Shown here: positions 9,818 through 17,060 of the stretch, piece after piece
How the letters are laid out: every line of letters begins with the position of its first letter
How positions within the stretch are numbered: the stretch's first letter is position 1
NCBI GenBank assembly: GCA_013368795.1
Contig: JABFXX010000435.1
Coordinates: forward strand, 1 to 34,265
Reading direction: 5' to 3'
DNA length: 34,265 nucleotides
From: Kofleriaceae bacterium
GTDB lineage: Bacteria; Myxococcota_A; Polyangia; Haliangiales; Haliangiaceae
Position numbers and translations under genes: made by a program
The notes under the pieces: model-generated
Seen by the model: the letters and a program-made list of their open reading frames with translations, nothing else
Told to the model about the DNA's origin: nothing
Databases searched by the model: none

Positions 9818-11154
9818 CGATGTCACGACGTAGCTGGCTTCAAACCGGCCTCGCAGCGAGCGCGCTCGCGATCGCGCGCAAGCAGGCGCAGGCACAGCCG
9901 CACCAGCACGCGCAGCCGCCCGCGCCGGCTCCGCAGGCCAAGCCGCTCGAGCTTCCGCCGCCGAAGCCGACGGTCGTTCCACCCAAACCACCCGCGGGTG
10001 AACGCTACGCGCCGGTGATCGTGCCCGACGGTCGTACGCTGCCGTTCGAGCGGCGCGGTGGCGTGAAGGTGTTCCACCTCGTCGCCGAGCCGATTCGTCA
10101 CCAGTTCGCACCGGGCCTCGACGTCGAGGCGTGGGGCTACAACGGCGGCACGCCGGGTCCGCTGATCGAGGCGGTCGTCGGCGATCGCGTCCGGATCTAC
10201 GTCACGAACAAGCTGCCCGAGCCGACGACGGTGCACTGGCACGGCGTCTTCCTGCCCAACGGCATGGACGGCGTCGGGGGCCTGACACAGAAGTACATTC
10301 CACCGGGCAAGACGTTCAAGTACGAGCTCACGTTCACGAAGGCGGGCACGTTCATGTACCACCCGCACTTCGACGAGATGACACAGATCGCGCTCGGCAT
10401 GGTCGGCATGATCGTCGTCCATCCGAAGGAGCCGCCGGCGCAACGCGTGCGCGACTACTCGCTGATGCTCCACGAGTGGAAGGTCCCGATCGGCGCGGCG
10501 CGCCCGGATCCGATGGCGATGAGCGACTTCAACGTGCTCACGTTCAACAGCAAGTCGTTCCCCGCGACGTCACCGCTCGTCGCCGAGGTCGGTGACCTCG
10601 TGCGCATCCGGCTCGGCAACCTGGGCCCGATGGACCACCACCCGATCCATCTCCACGGCCATGCGTTCGAGGTCGTCGAGACCGACGGTGGGCCGATCCC
10701 GCGCGAGGGTCGCTGGCCGGAGACGACGACGCTCGTGCCCGTCGGCGCGGTGCGCGTGATCGAGTTCATCGCCGATGCACCGGGAGACTGGCCGCTGCAC
10801 TGTCACATGACCCATCACGTCATGAACCAGATGGGTCACGACGTGCCGAACCTGATCGGCGCCGACGTGAGCGGCGTCGACGACCGGATCAACCGCATCG
10901 TTCCCGGCTACATGACGATGGGCGAGACCGGCATGGGCGAGATGATGGCCATGCAACGCCCCCGCAACAGCATCTCCATGATGGGCGGCAAAGGGCCGTT
11001 CGATCAGATCGACATGGGCGGCATGTTCACGCTGCTAAAAGTCCGAAACAACCTGACCGAGGCGTCCGCGAACGCATGGTACGAGCACCCCAAGGGCACG
11101 GTCGCCGACGAAGCGACCGCCAGCGAGCTCGCACGCGACGGAATCAAGATCTAG
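9814..11154 (+). CDS. Multicopper oxidase, Tat-exported, with Met-rich C-terminal segment
   Basis: A 446-residue periplasmic oxidase that probably oxidises Cu(I) with reduction of O2 to water. SRRSWLQTGLAASALAIA at the N-terminus is a twin-arginine signal, followed by a Pro-rich linker to about residue 62. All four copper motifs are present: HWHG (141-144), HPH (183-185), HPIHLHGH (276-283) and HCHMTHH (329-335) with axial Met340. Only about 90 residues separate HPH from HPIHLHGH, so the middle cupredoxin domain of CueO-like enzymes is missing and this resembles two-domain laccases. After the last motif comes a Met-rich stretch (GYMTMGETGMGEMMAMQ and two more Met clusters to 404), as found in copper-resistance oxidases. 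It overlaps the TolC gene by four bases. Confidence 0.93.
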   Translation: MTMSRRSWLQTGLAASALAIARKQAQAQPHQHAQPPAPAPQAKPLELPPPKPTVVPPKPPAGERYAPVIVPDGRTLPFERRGGVKVFHLVAEPIRHQFAPGLDVEAWGYNGGTPGPLIEAVVGDRVRIYVTNKLPEPTTVHWHGVFLPNGMDGVGGLTQKYIPPGKTFKYELTFTKAGTFMYHPHFDEMTQIALGMVGMIVVHPKEPPAQRVRDYSLMLHEWKVPIGAARPDPMAMSDFNVLTFNSKSFPATSPLVAEVGDLVRIRLGNLGPMDHHPIHLHGHAFEVVETDGGPIPREGRWPETTTLVPVGAVRVIEFIADAPGDWPLHCHMTHHVMNQMGHDVPNLIGADVSGVDDRINRIVPGYMTMGETGMGEMMAMQRPRNSISMMGGKGPFDQIDMGGMFTLLKVRNNLTEASANAWYEHPKGTVADEATASELARDGIKI

Positions 11155-11194
11155 AAAACCTGTCACGGAACCACTCCGAAGGGCCTATACCACC

Positions 11195-11548
11195 ATGAAG
11201 CTCCGCACTCTCCTCATTCCCCTGAGCCTCGCATTCGGCGCGACCGCCTCTGCCGACGCGCCGAAGGCGAAGGACCCGAGCCGGATCGAGATCACCGTCA
11301 CGAAGCGCGGCTTCAACCCGGACAGCGTCAATGTCCCGGCGCAGAAGCCGGTCACGCTCGTCTTCACGCGCACGACCGATCAGACGTGCACGAAGAGCGT
11401 CGTGCTGACGATGGACGACGGCAAGAAGATCGAGCGCGAGCTGCCGCTCGACAAGCCCGTCGAGCTCGCGGTGACCTTTCCCAAGGCGGGCAAGCTCGGC
11501 TATGCGTGCAGCATGAACATGACCAAGGGCATCATCGTCGTCCAGTGA
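11195..11548 (+). CDS. Periplasmic cupredoxin-like domain protein
   Basis: A 117-residue protein with a signal peptide (MKLRTLLIPLSLAFGATASA) and one cupredoxin-like domain. The pattern fits the EfeO/Cupredoxin_1 group: RIEITVTKRGFNPDSVNV, then a mid-domain Cys in TDQTCTKSVV (Cys65), and near the end GYACSMNM (Cys105, Met107, Met109) followed by the last strand GIIVVQ. Cys plus Met at the end is like a copper site, but the usual His ligands are absent, so it may bind Cu(I) through sulfur only. It lies between two multicopper oxidase genes and its stop overlaps the next start by four bases (GTGA), so it is likely a copper carrier or electron partner for them. That role is inference. Confidence 0.85.
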   Translation: MKLRTLLIPLSLAFGATASADAPKAKDPSRIEITVTKRGFNPDSVNVPAQKPVTLVFTRTTDQTCTKSVVLTMDDGKKIERELPLDKPVELAVTFPKAGKLGYACSMNMTKGIIVVQ

Positions 11549-12942
11549 GACACATCGCGCTGCTGATGCTGCTCGCGTCGACGGCTTGCCGCGAGTCGAG
11601 CACGCCACCACCACCGGCCGAGCAAGCACGTGCCGAGTTCGAGGGTGCGTATCCAGACGACGCGCACCCGAACGGGACCGTGCGCACATTCGAGATCACG
11701 GCCGCGCCGACGAAGCTTCCACTCGTCGATGGCAAGGAGCTCGAGGTCTGGGCCTACAACGGTCAGGTACCCGGCCCGGCGCTGCGCGTGAAGCTCGGCG
11801 AGACCGTCCGCGTTCAGTTCACGAACCGGTTGCCGCAGGAGACGACGATCCACTGGCATGGCGTTCGTCTGCCAAACGCGATGGATGGCGTTCCGTTTCT
11901 CACCCAGAAGCCGGTGCAACCAGGCGAGACGTTCGTCTACGAGTTCACGCCGAAGGACGCCGGCACGTTCTGGTTCCATCCGCACGTGCGCTCGAGCGAA
12001 CAGGTCGAGCGCGGCCTGTACGGCGTGCTCGTCGTCGAGGACGAGAAGCCACCGCCCTTCTCGCGCGAGCTCGTCTGGGTCGTCGATGACTGGCTCTTGA
12101 AGGACGGCCAGATCTATCCCGAGTTCAACACGCGTCACGACCTTGCAATGGACGGTCGCTGGGGCAACGCGATCACGGTCAACGGCCGGACGGATGTCAT
12201 CGAGAAGGTCCAGCCGGGTGAGCGGATCAGGATCCGCATGCTCAATAGCTCGAACGGCCGCGTGTACGCGCCCGACTTCGGAGATCTCGATGCGACGATC
12301 GTTGCGGTCGATGGGTTGTACCTGCGCGCACCGATTCCAGCACGCGGCTTCGAGCTGGCGCCCGGCAACCGCATCGACGTCGATGTCACGTTCGACAAGA
12401 GCTCGTCGGTCCCGTTCGATGTTGTCGACCGCTTTCTCGCGAGGCGGCCGAACGTGCTCGCTCGCTTCGAGGTCGAAGGACCGCTGGTCGACACACCGCA
12501 CTTCGCGTCGCCTGCCCACGCCAAGGTCCCGCGCTGGGATGGCGCGCTCGCAGCGTCGATCGCGCATACCTTCCGGTTGAACGCGCAGTCCGGCGGGCCA
12601 TTCGGGATCTCGTGGACGATCGACGGCGTGGCCTTCATGAACCACGAGCACGCGATGCCGCCGAGTGCGACGCTCGAGCGCGACAAGTTCCAGCGCCTGC
12701 ACTTCGTGAACGAGTCACCGCGCATCCACCCAATTCACACGCACGGCATGTTCTTCCGCCTGCTCGCGCGAAACGGAGTACCGGTCGACGAGCCGTTCTT
12801 TCGCGACACCGTCCTCATCCACGCGAACGAGCAGATCGATGTGGGCGTCGTGCCGACCGACGCCGGCACCTGGATGATGCACTGCCACATCCTCGAGCAT
12901 GCCGAGGCCGGGATGATGACGACGATCGCGGTCGTGGAGTGA
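11545..12942 (+). CDS. Multicopper oxidase, lipoprotein, three-domain
   Basis: A 465-residue oxidase. The GTG start at 11545 gives a lipoprotein signal, RHIALLMLLASTAC with lipid-bearing Cys15, and overlaps the previous stop by four bases. Copper motifs are HWHG (103-106), HPH (145-147), HPIHTHG (395-401) and HCHILEHAEAGM (446-457). About 250 residues lie between the second and third motifs, so unlike the other oxidase here it has a full middle domain (DDWLLKDGQI, RIRMLNSSNGRVY). This arrangement is that of SufI/CueO-like three-domain laccases. Anchored to a membrane facing the periplasm, it would detoxify Cu(I) or oxidise phenols or iron; copper context favours the first. Two oxidases of different build in one operon suggest split roles. 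Confidence 0.94.
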   Translation: MRHIALLMLLASTACRESSTPPPPAEQARAEFEGAYPDDAHPNGTVRTFEITAAPTKLPLVDGKELEVWAYNGQVPGPALRVKLGETVRVQFTNRLPQETTIHWHGVRLPNAMDGVPFLTQKPVQPGETFVYEFTPKDAGTFWFHPHVRSSEQVERGLYGVLVVEDEKPPPFSRELVWVVDDWLLKDGQIYPEFNTRHDLAMDGRWGNAITVNGRTDVIEKVQPGERIRIRMLNSSNGRVYAPDFGDLDATIVAVDGLYLRAPIPARGFELAPGNRIDVDVTFDKSSSVPFDVVDRFLARRPNVLARFEVEGPLVDTPHFASPAHAKVPRWDGALAASIAHTFRLNAQSGGPFGISWTIDGVAFMNHEHAMPPSATLERDKFQRLHFVNESPRIHPIHTHGMFFRLLARNGVPVDEPFFRDTVLIHANEQIDVGVVPTDAGTWMMHCHILEHAEAGMMTTIAVVE

Positions 12943-12952
12943 GCCCGGGAAG

Positions 12953-13093
12953 TTGACCCTCGGCGGCGCGTGCTGCTGCGTGCTCGCGGACAAGTCGACG
13001 AAGATGGAGGCTCCTGCCGAGTGCAGCGCGGCCGGCGGCACATGTGAGGCAACCGAGGACTCGTGCCACGGCATCGAGGAGCCGGTGCCTTGA
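12953..13093 (+). CDS. Candidate 46-residue Cys-rich peptide at the end of the copper operon
   Basis: A short reading frame starting with TTG ten bases after the oxidase stop and ending at 13093, four bases from the convergent VOC gene. Its 46 residues begin LTLGGACCCVLADKSTKM (with formyl-Met in place of the first residue) and contain six Cys: three in a row at 7-9, then 24, 31 and 38, plus His39 and many acidic residues. A sulfur-rich acidic peptide in a copper operon would suit a metallothionein-like or copper-buffering role. Against it: the start is TTG with only a weak GGGA upstream, no ATG is available, and I know no homologue. It could also be the remnant of a longer lost gene. Confidence 0.4.
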   Translation: MTLGGACCCVLADKSTKMEAPAECSAAGGTCEATEDSCHGIEEPVP

Positions 13094-13096
13094 GCG

Positions 13097-13441
13097 TCAG
13101 CGTTGCCAGAGTCCGTGCTGCACGCCGCCCTGGAACAGGATCGCAAACGTGCCGCGGGCTCCCTGTCGGGTCGGCCCATAGGCAACGGTCGCGCCGGCGG
13201 CCTCGGCCTTCTTCACCGCTTGTTGAATATCGTCGACGGCGAAGTACGTGCGCATGAGCGGCTGTTCGTGTGCCGCGAGCGGTTTCCGAATGCCGACGAG
13301 CGAGCCGTCCGCTCGAGTCGCCACACGGGCTTGCCCGAGGTCGGGGTCCGGAGCACCAAACGACAGGCCGTGCACGCGCTCGTAGAACGCAGCCACCGTG
13401 TCTACATCGTCGCTGACGATCTCCAGGTACTGAATCGACAT
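13097..13441 (-). CDS. VOC (glyoxalase/bleomycin resistance-like) family protein
   Basis: A 114-residue protein of the vicinal oxygen chelate superfamily. It opens with IQYLEIVSDDVDTVAAFYE, typical of the first beta-alpha-beta unit, has RTYFAVDDIQQAVKKAEAAG for the second, and ends FAILFQGGVQHGLWQ. Such proteins are often small metal-dependent enzymes or binding proteins; the substrate is unknown. The start at 13441 is favoured by a strong GGAGGA about ten bases upstream. However, the frame stays open to an ATG at 13561, and the extra 40 residues form a good lipoprotein signal (NALLISALIAIGLISPGC), so a membrane-anchored longer form is possible. It converges on the copper operon with almost no gap. 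Confidence 0.8.
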   Translation of the reverse strand: MSIQYLEIVSDDVDTVAAFYERVHGLSFGAPDPDLGQARVATRADGSLVGIRKPLAAHEQPLMRTYFAVDDIQQAVKKAEAAGATVAYGPTRQGARGTFAILFQGGVQHGLWQR

Positions 13442-13669
13442 CTTGATATTCTCCTCCTTCGAATCCGAGGGCTGATCGTGCCGACATCCGGGCGATATCA
13501 ACCCGATGGCAATCAGGGCAGAGATCAGCAGTGCATTTCCTGATCTGCGACGAGACCTCATGACGCTCAGCTTGCAATAGGCCGTTGCCGCTGCGCTTCT
13601 CGAAAATTGCGAAAGCGGATCACGTCGGGTGTATCGAGCTGCCCCAGTACCCACGCCCCTTGTCGTCGG

Positions 13670-14620
13670 TCACAGCGACTCCGGCGACGCCTGGAGGCAA
13701 TCGGGTCCGACGCAGTCCTCGAACTGGATCGTGATGTGGTGGATGCCAAAGCGCTTCACGAGGTCGTCCTGCACCGTGGTCAGGAACTCCGGCGCCGCGG
13801 ATGGCCATGGCAGGACGAGATGCGCCGTCAGTGCGACCTCCGTCGTGCTCATCGACCAGACGTGGAGATCGTGGACTTCGCGGACGGCCGGCAGCTGCGC
13901 GAGATACTTCTCGACCGCGTCGGGATCGATGTGCGCCGGCACCGCGTCGAGCAGGAGATCGAATGCCTCGCGCACGAGCTTCCACGTGCCATAGAGAATC
14001 GTCGCCGAGACGAGGAGGCTCGTGACCGGGTCGATCCAGATCCACCCGGTCCGCCACACGAGAAGCCCCGCGACGACGACGCCGGCTGACACGGCAGCAT
14101 CTGCGATCAGGTGCAGGAACGCGCCGCGGATGTTGATGTCCTTCTCGCGACCTTTGGCGAACAGCATCGCAGACGCACCGTTGATGAGCACACCGCTTGC
14201 GGCCACGATCGCGACGAGGGCGCCGTCGACCGGATGCTCGTTGCCGAGCCTCAGGATCGCCTCCCACACGACGCCGCCGACCGCGAACAGCACCAGACCG
14301 CCATTGGCGAGCGCGGCGAGGATCGTGGTGCGCCGCAGGCCATACGTTCTCCGCGCGGTGCGCGCACGTCGCGCGAGCACGGTCGCGCCCCACGCCATCG
14401 CCAGCCCGAGGACATCGCCGAGGTTGTGAGCAGAATCCGCGAGGAGGGCCGTCGAGTGCGCGATCACGCCGGCGACCGCGCCGACCGCGACGAACAAGAT
14501 GTTCAGCGTGATGCCGATCGCGAATGCCCGCGTCATCCGCTCGGGCGGCGCGTGGTGGTCATGCCCACCTTCGCCGTGGCTGTGACCGTGACCGTCCTCG
14601 TGGTCGTGATCGCCCATCAT
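13670..14620 (-). CDS. Cation diffusion facilitator, ZitB/CzcD-type zinc exporter
   Basis: A 316-residue inner-membrane metal/proton antiporter. The N-terminus is His-rich (HDHEDGHGHSHGEGGHDHH, residues 5-23). Six helices follow, with the helix 2 metal site in ADSAHNLGD (Asp62, His65, Asp69) and the helix 5 site in HLIADA. The His/Asp arrangement is that of Zn(II) exporters; Co and Cd may also pass. A cytoplasmic tail has VREVHDLHVWSMSTTEVALTA, the usual dimer domain. AAGGA precedes tandem ATG codons at 14620 and 14617 (four and seven bases away), so either may be used; the longer frame upstream to 14773 has no transporter-like content. It lies next to the copper locus but on the opposite strand, so it is probably a separate unit. 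Confidence 0.93.
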   Translation of the reverse strand: MMGDHDHEDGHGHSHGEGGHDHHAPPERMTRAFAIGITLNILFVAVGAVAGVIAHSTALLADSAHNLGDVLGLAMAWGATVLARRARTARRTYGLRRTTILAALANGGLVLFAVGGVVWEAILRLGNEHPVDGALVAIVAASGVLINGASAMLFAKGREKDINIRGAFLHLIADAAVSAGVVVAGLLVWRTGWIWIDPVTSLLVSATILYGTWKLVREAFDLLLDAVPAHIDPDAVEKYLAQLPAVREVHDLHVWSMSTTEVALTAHLVLPWPSAAPEFLTTVQDDLVKRFGIHHITIQFEDCVGPDCLQASPESL

Positions 14621-14681
14621 TCGGTCCTTGGAGAATTGATGCCACGTCGTGCTCGCGTGGCTAGCCCCCAAGACCTCGGCG

Positions 14682-15284
14682 TCACCCGAGCGGATTGACC
14701 AGCTGTTGCGGGAGACCTCGAAGCCGGTTTCGCATCGCGCGTGTCCATCGTCCGAGCGCACGGAACGCGCCACGAGACGCCGCGATCAAACACATCACGG
14801 AGTCATCGTCGCGGCAGACCGTGTCGAGCGTCTGACCATACGACTGCCACTTCGAGCTCCCTTCGCCTCCGTAAGCGGACAAGAACGCCGTCGGCAGACC
14901 TGAACCAAAGGTGCGATGCATCGCGCGGCGAACAGCGTCGAAGTGAAGCGTGGAGCGCTCGAGCACGTACATCCAACCGAGCCCTTCGACAACGTCCTCC
15001 AACGGCTCGACCTCGTACTGGGGCAAGCTCGCGATGTCGACGGGACGCATTCCGATGCCGAGAAGGTCCTGCGCGATGAGACCGGCGCGAGATCGGGCTC
15101 GGAGATCGATCGCCGCACGTAAGCCTGGCGTGTAGGCAAGCGCACTCTCGACGCCGCTCTGGAACCCGAAGGTGAGGACGAGCTGATCGATGTAGTCGCG
15201 CCGCCGGACGCGATCGCTGCGGAGCGCCAACCATCCTTCGTCGGCGGACGCGTGGTACTCGCGCGTCGCGACGTTCACCCGCAT
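14682..15284 (-). CDS. Heme-oxygenase-like protein (BphO/biliverdin-producing group)
   Basis: A 200-residue soluble protein with the helical pattern of bacterial heme oxygenases. The proximal ligand would be His11 in ATREYH, matching the family pattern LRxxTxxxH. The distal helix region reads EGLGWMYVLERSTLHFD, close to the family form LGxxYVxEGSxLGG but with the flexible Gly pair replaced by His-Phe. If active it opens heme to biliverdin, CO and iron. The missing glycines, which normally bend the distal helix over the heme, make catalysis doubtful; a heme-binding or degenerate role is possible. No phytochrome gene is nearby to use biliverdin. The ATG at 15284 is preferred over an in-frame TTG at 15314. 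Confidence 0.65.
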   Translation of the reverse strand: MRVNVATREYHASADEGWLALRSDRVRRRDYIDQLVLTFGFQSGVESALAYTPGLRAAIDLRARSRAGLIAQDLLGIGMRPVDIASLPQYEVEPLEDVVEGLGWMYVLERSTLHFDAVRRAMHRTFGSGLPTAFLSAYGGEGSSKWQSYGQTLDTVCRDDDSVMCLIAASRGAFRALGRWTRAMRNRLRGLPQQLVNPLG

Positions 15285-15447
15285 GACTCCAGACGAGAGC
15301 GCTTCCACCACCAAGCGTCGACACCTGCAAACGACGTGCGGGCGGTATGGGGATCCGCGTATGAGAGCTTACGTGCGGATAGATGCTCGCTCAGCGTTCG
15401 CGTTCCGCGCTCTCGCGCACGTCGTGGCAGCAGCGCACGTTCGGACG

Positions 15448-17046
15448 CTAGTTGGCCGCCTCGAGGCGTCCGATGGCGTCTGTCGCTTCGCGCTCCACGC
15501 ATTTCACGGAGCGAATACGTTTGAGCGCAGGCAGCGCCCGCCGATCCTTCGACGCGCCGAGCTGCGCGATCAGCGCCTTGCGCTCGTCGCATGACGACGT
15601 CTGCTGCAGATCGAGTATCGCGCTCTGCACGCGGTCGACCTTGTCAGCGACGCCGTCGCGTTCGGCGATCATCATCGCGCGATGGCGCGGGTCCATGAGC
15701 TTGCCGCTCGACGCATACGCGACGACGGCGTCGTGCGCAGGCGGCGAAAGTGCGGTCAGCAGATCGAGCGCCAGGACGATCGCGAGGGAGTCCTTGCCAT
15801 CTGCCACCTTCAGGAGGTTCGCTCGAAGCGTCTTGTCATTGCCGAGCTGTGGTGCAGCACGCAACGCTCGTTCATAGGCGGCGAGCGCTTGCTGGTAGTG
15901 GCCGAGCTCGAGCTCCGAGTGTCCTTTCGACAGGTACGTTGCGGCTTGTTCCGGGGAGGTCACATCCGGACGCGTCCTCGCGGTCGCGCCGCTTCCACCG
16001 CGGGCCGCCATCGCGATAGCAACAACAGCGACCAGGGCAGCGGCAATACCGCCGAGTACGAGCCTGCGCGGCTTCGGCCTTCGCACGAGCTCGGTTGCTG
16101 CACGATCCTGAACGGACGGCCGAGCGGGTACGACCTCCGCCGGCGCGCTCGGCGCGGGGACCGGCCGCGCCGGGGCGAAGGTTCGCATTGCGACCTCGAC
16201 CGCTTCGCTCATGTCCGCAGCCGAGCGGAACCGGTCGTCGGGCTGCTTCGCGAGTGCACGCGCGACGAGCGCCTCGAGCTCGGGCGCGAACGTCTGCGAC
16301 GGCGCTGCCTGCGCGAGTGTCGGCGCGGGCTCGAATGCCTGCTTGTGCAGCAACACGGCCGGATTCTCGTCGTCGAACGGAGGACTGCCGGCGAGCATCT
16401 CGAACAGCATCGCCCCCGTCGAGTAAATGTCGATGCGCGCGTCGACGGGCTGGCCGATGACCGACTCGGGTGCGATGTAGAGCGCGGAACCGAAGATGCT
16501 GAACCCGACGCTCGTCAGGTTCGCTTCGCCCAGACCCGCGACGGTGTCGGCGAGCAGCTTCGCGACGCCGAAGTCGAGCACCTTGACGAAGTCCCCGTCG
16601 CCAACCATCACGTTCTCCGGCTTGATATCGCGGTGCACGACGCCGAGCTCGTGGGCTGCTTGCAACGCAGCGAGCAGCTGACGGACGAGCTCGAGCGCGC
16701 GACCGTGCTCGAGGCGCCCTCGGTCCATGACTTCGCGCAGCGAGCCGCCCGGGACGAGCTCGGTCGCGAGGAACAGGGTCCCATCGTCGAGCTGCCCCAT
16801 GTCGACCAGCTGCACGATGTTGGGATGGCTGAGCAGCGCGAGCGTCTTGCCCTCACGCAGGAAGCGCGCCGCCAGGTCCTTGTTGTGACTCTTGCGCAGG
16901 ACCTTCAGCGCGACGTGTTTTCCGGTGCTCGTGTCCTCCGCCTCGTAGACCTGCCCCATCGTGCCGCTGCCGATGCGCGACAGGACGCGATAGCCGCGGG
17001 TCACGGCGCCGATCAACGACGGTTCCGATGATGTCTCCTCGAACAT
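15448..17046 (-). CDS. Ser/Thr protein kinase with one membrane segment and a TPR-like C-terminal domain
   Basis: A 532-residue eukaryote-like (Hanks) kinase. The kinase domain spans about residues 20-290: Gly loop IGSGTMG (25-31), Lys48 in VALKVL, catalytic loop HRDIKPEN (138-145), DFG (158-160) and IAPES in the activation segment. All catalytic residues are present. A Pro-rich linker precedes one membrane helix (about 329-348). The outer part has a TPR-like pair (LSKGHSELELGHYQQALAAYERAL, shown in two overlapping helices) and a C-terminal HEAT-like stretch with two Cys. The upstream kinase ends 14 bases before its start, so the pair is probably one operon. Myxobacteria carry many such kinases; the signal and targets are unknown. 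Confidence 0.92.
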   Translation of the reverse strand: MFEETSSEPSLIGAVTRGYRVLSRIGSGTMGQVYEAEDTSTGKHVALKVLRKSHNKDLAARFLREGKTLALLSHPNIVQLVDMGQLDDGTLFLATELVPGGSLREVMDRGRLEHGRALELVRQLLAALQAAHELGVVHRDIKPENVMVGDGDFVKVLDFGVAKLLADTVAGLGEANLTSVGFSIFGSALYIAPESVIGQPVDARIDIYSTGAMLFEMLAGSPPFDDENPAVLLHKQAFEPAPTLAQAAPSQTFAPELEALVARALAKQPDDRFRSAADMSEAVEVAMRTFAPARPVPAPSAPAEVVPARPSVQDRAATELVRRPKPRRLVLGGIAAALVAVVAIAMAARGGSGATARTRPDVTSPEQAATYLSKGHSELELGHYQQALAAYERALRAAPQLGNDKTLRANLLKVADGKDSLAIVLALDLLTALSPPAHDAVVAYASSGKLMDPRHRAMMIAERDGVADKVDRVQSAILDLQQTSSCDERKALIAQLGASKDRRALPALKRIRSVKCVEREATDAIGRLEAAN

Positions 17047-17060
17047 GCTCGACCGTCGCT

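Noticed and set aside
8546..10111. A 521-codon minus-strand frame opposite the TolC gene
   Set aside because: Antisense to a clear TolC-family gene and into the oxidase; no motif of its own.
2205..13093. Copper locus as a mobile island
   Set aside because: No integrase, transposase, tRNA or flanking repeat is visible, and base composition looks like that of the neighbours.
15682..17031. A 449-codon plus-strand frame opposite the Ser/Thr kinase
   Set aside because: Shadow of a kinase gene with complete catalytic motifs.
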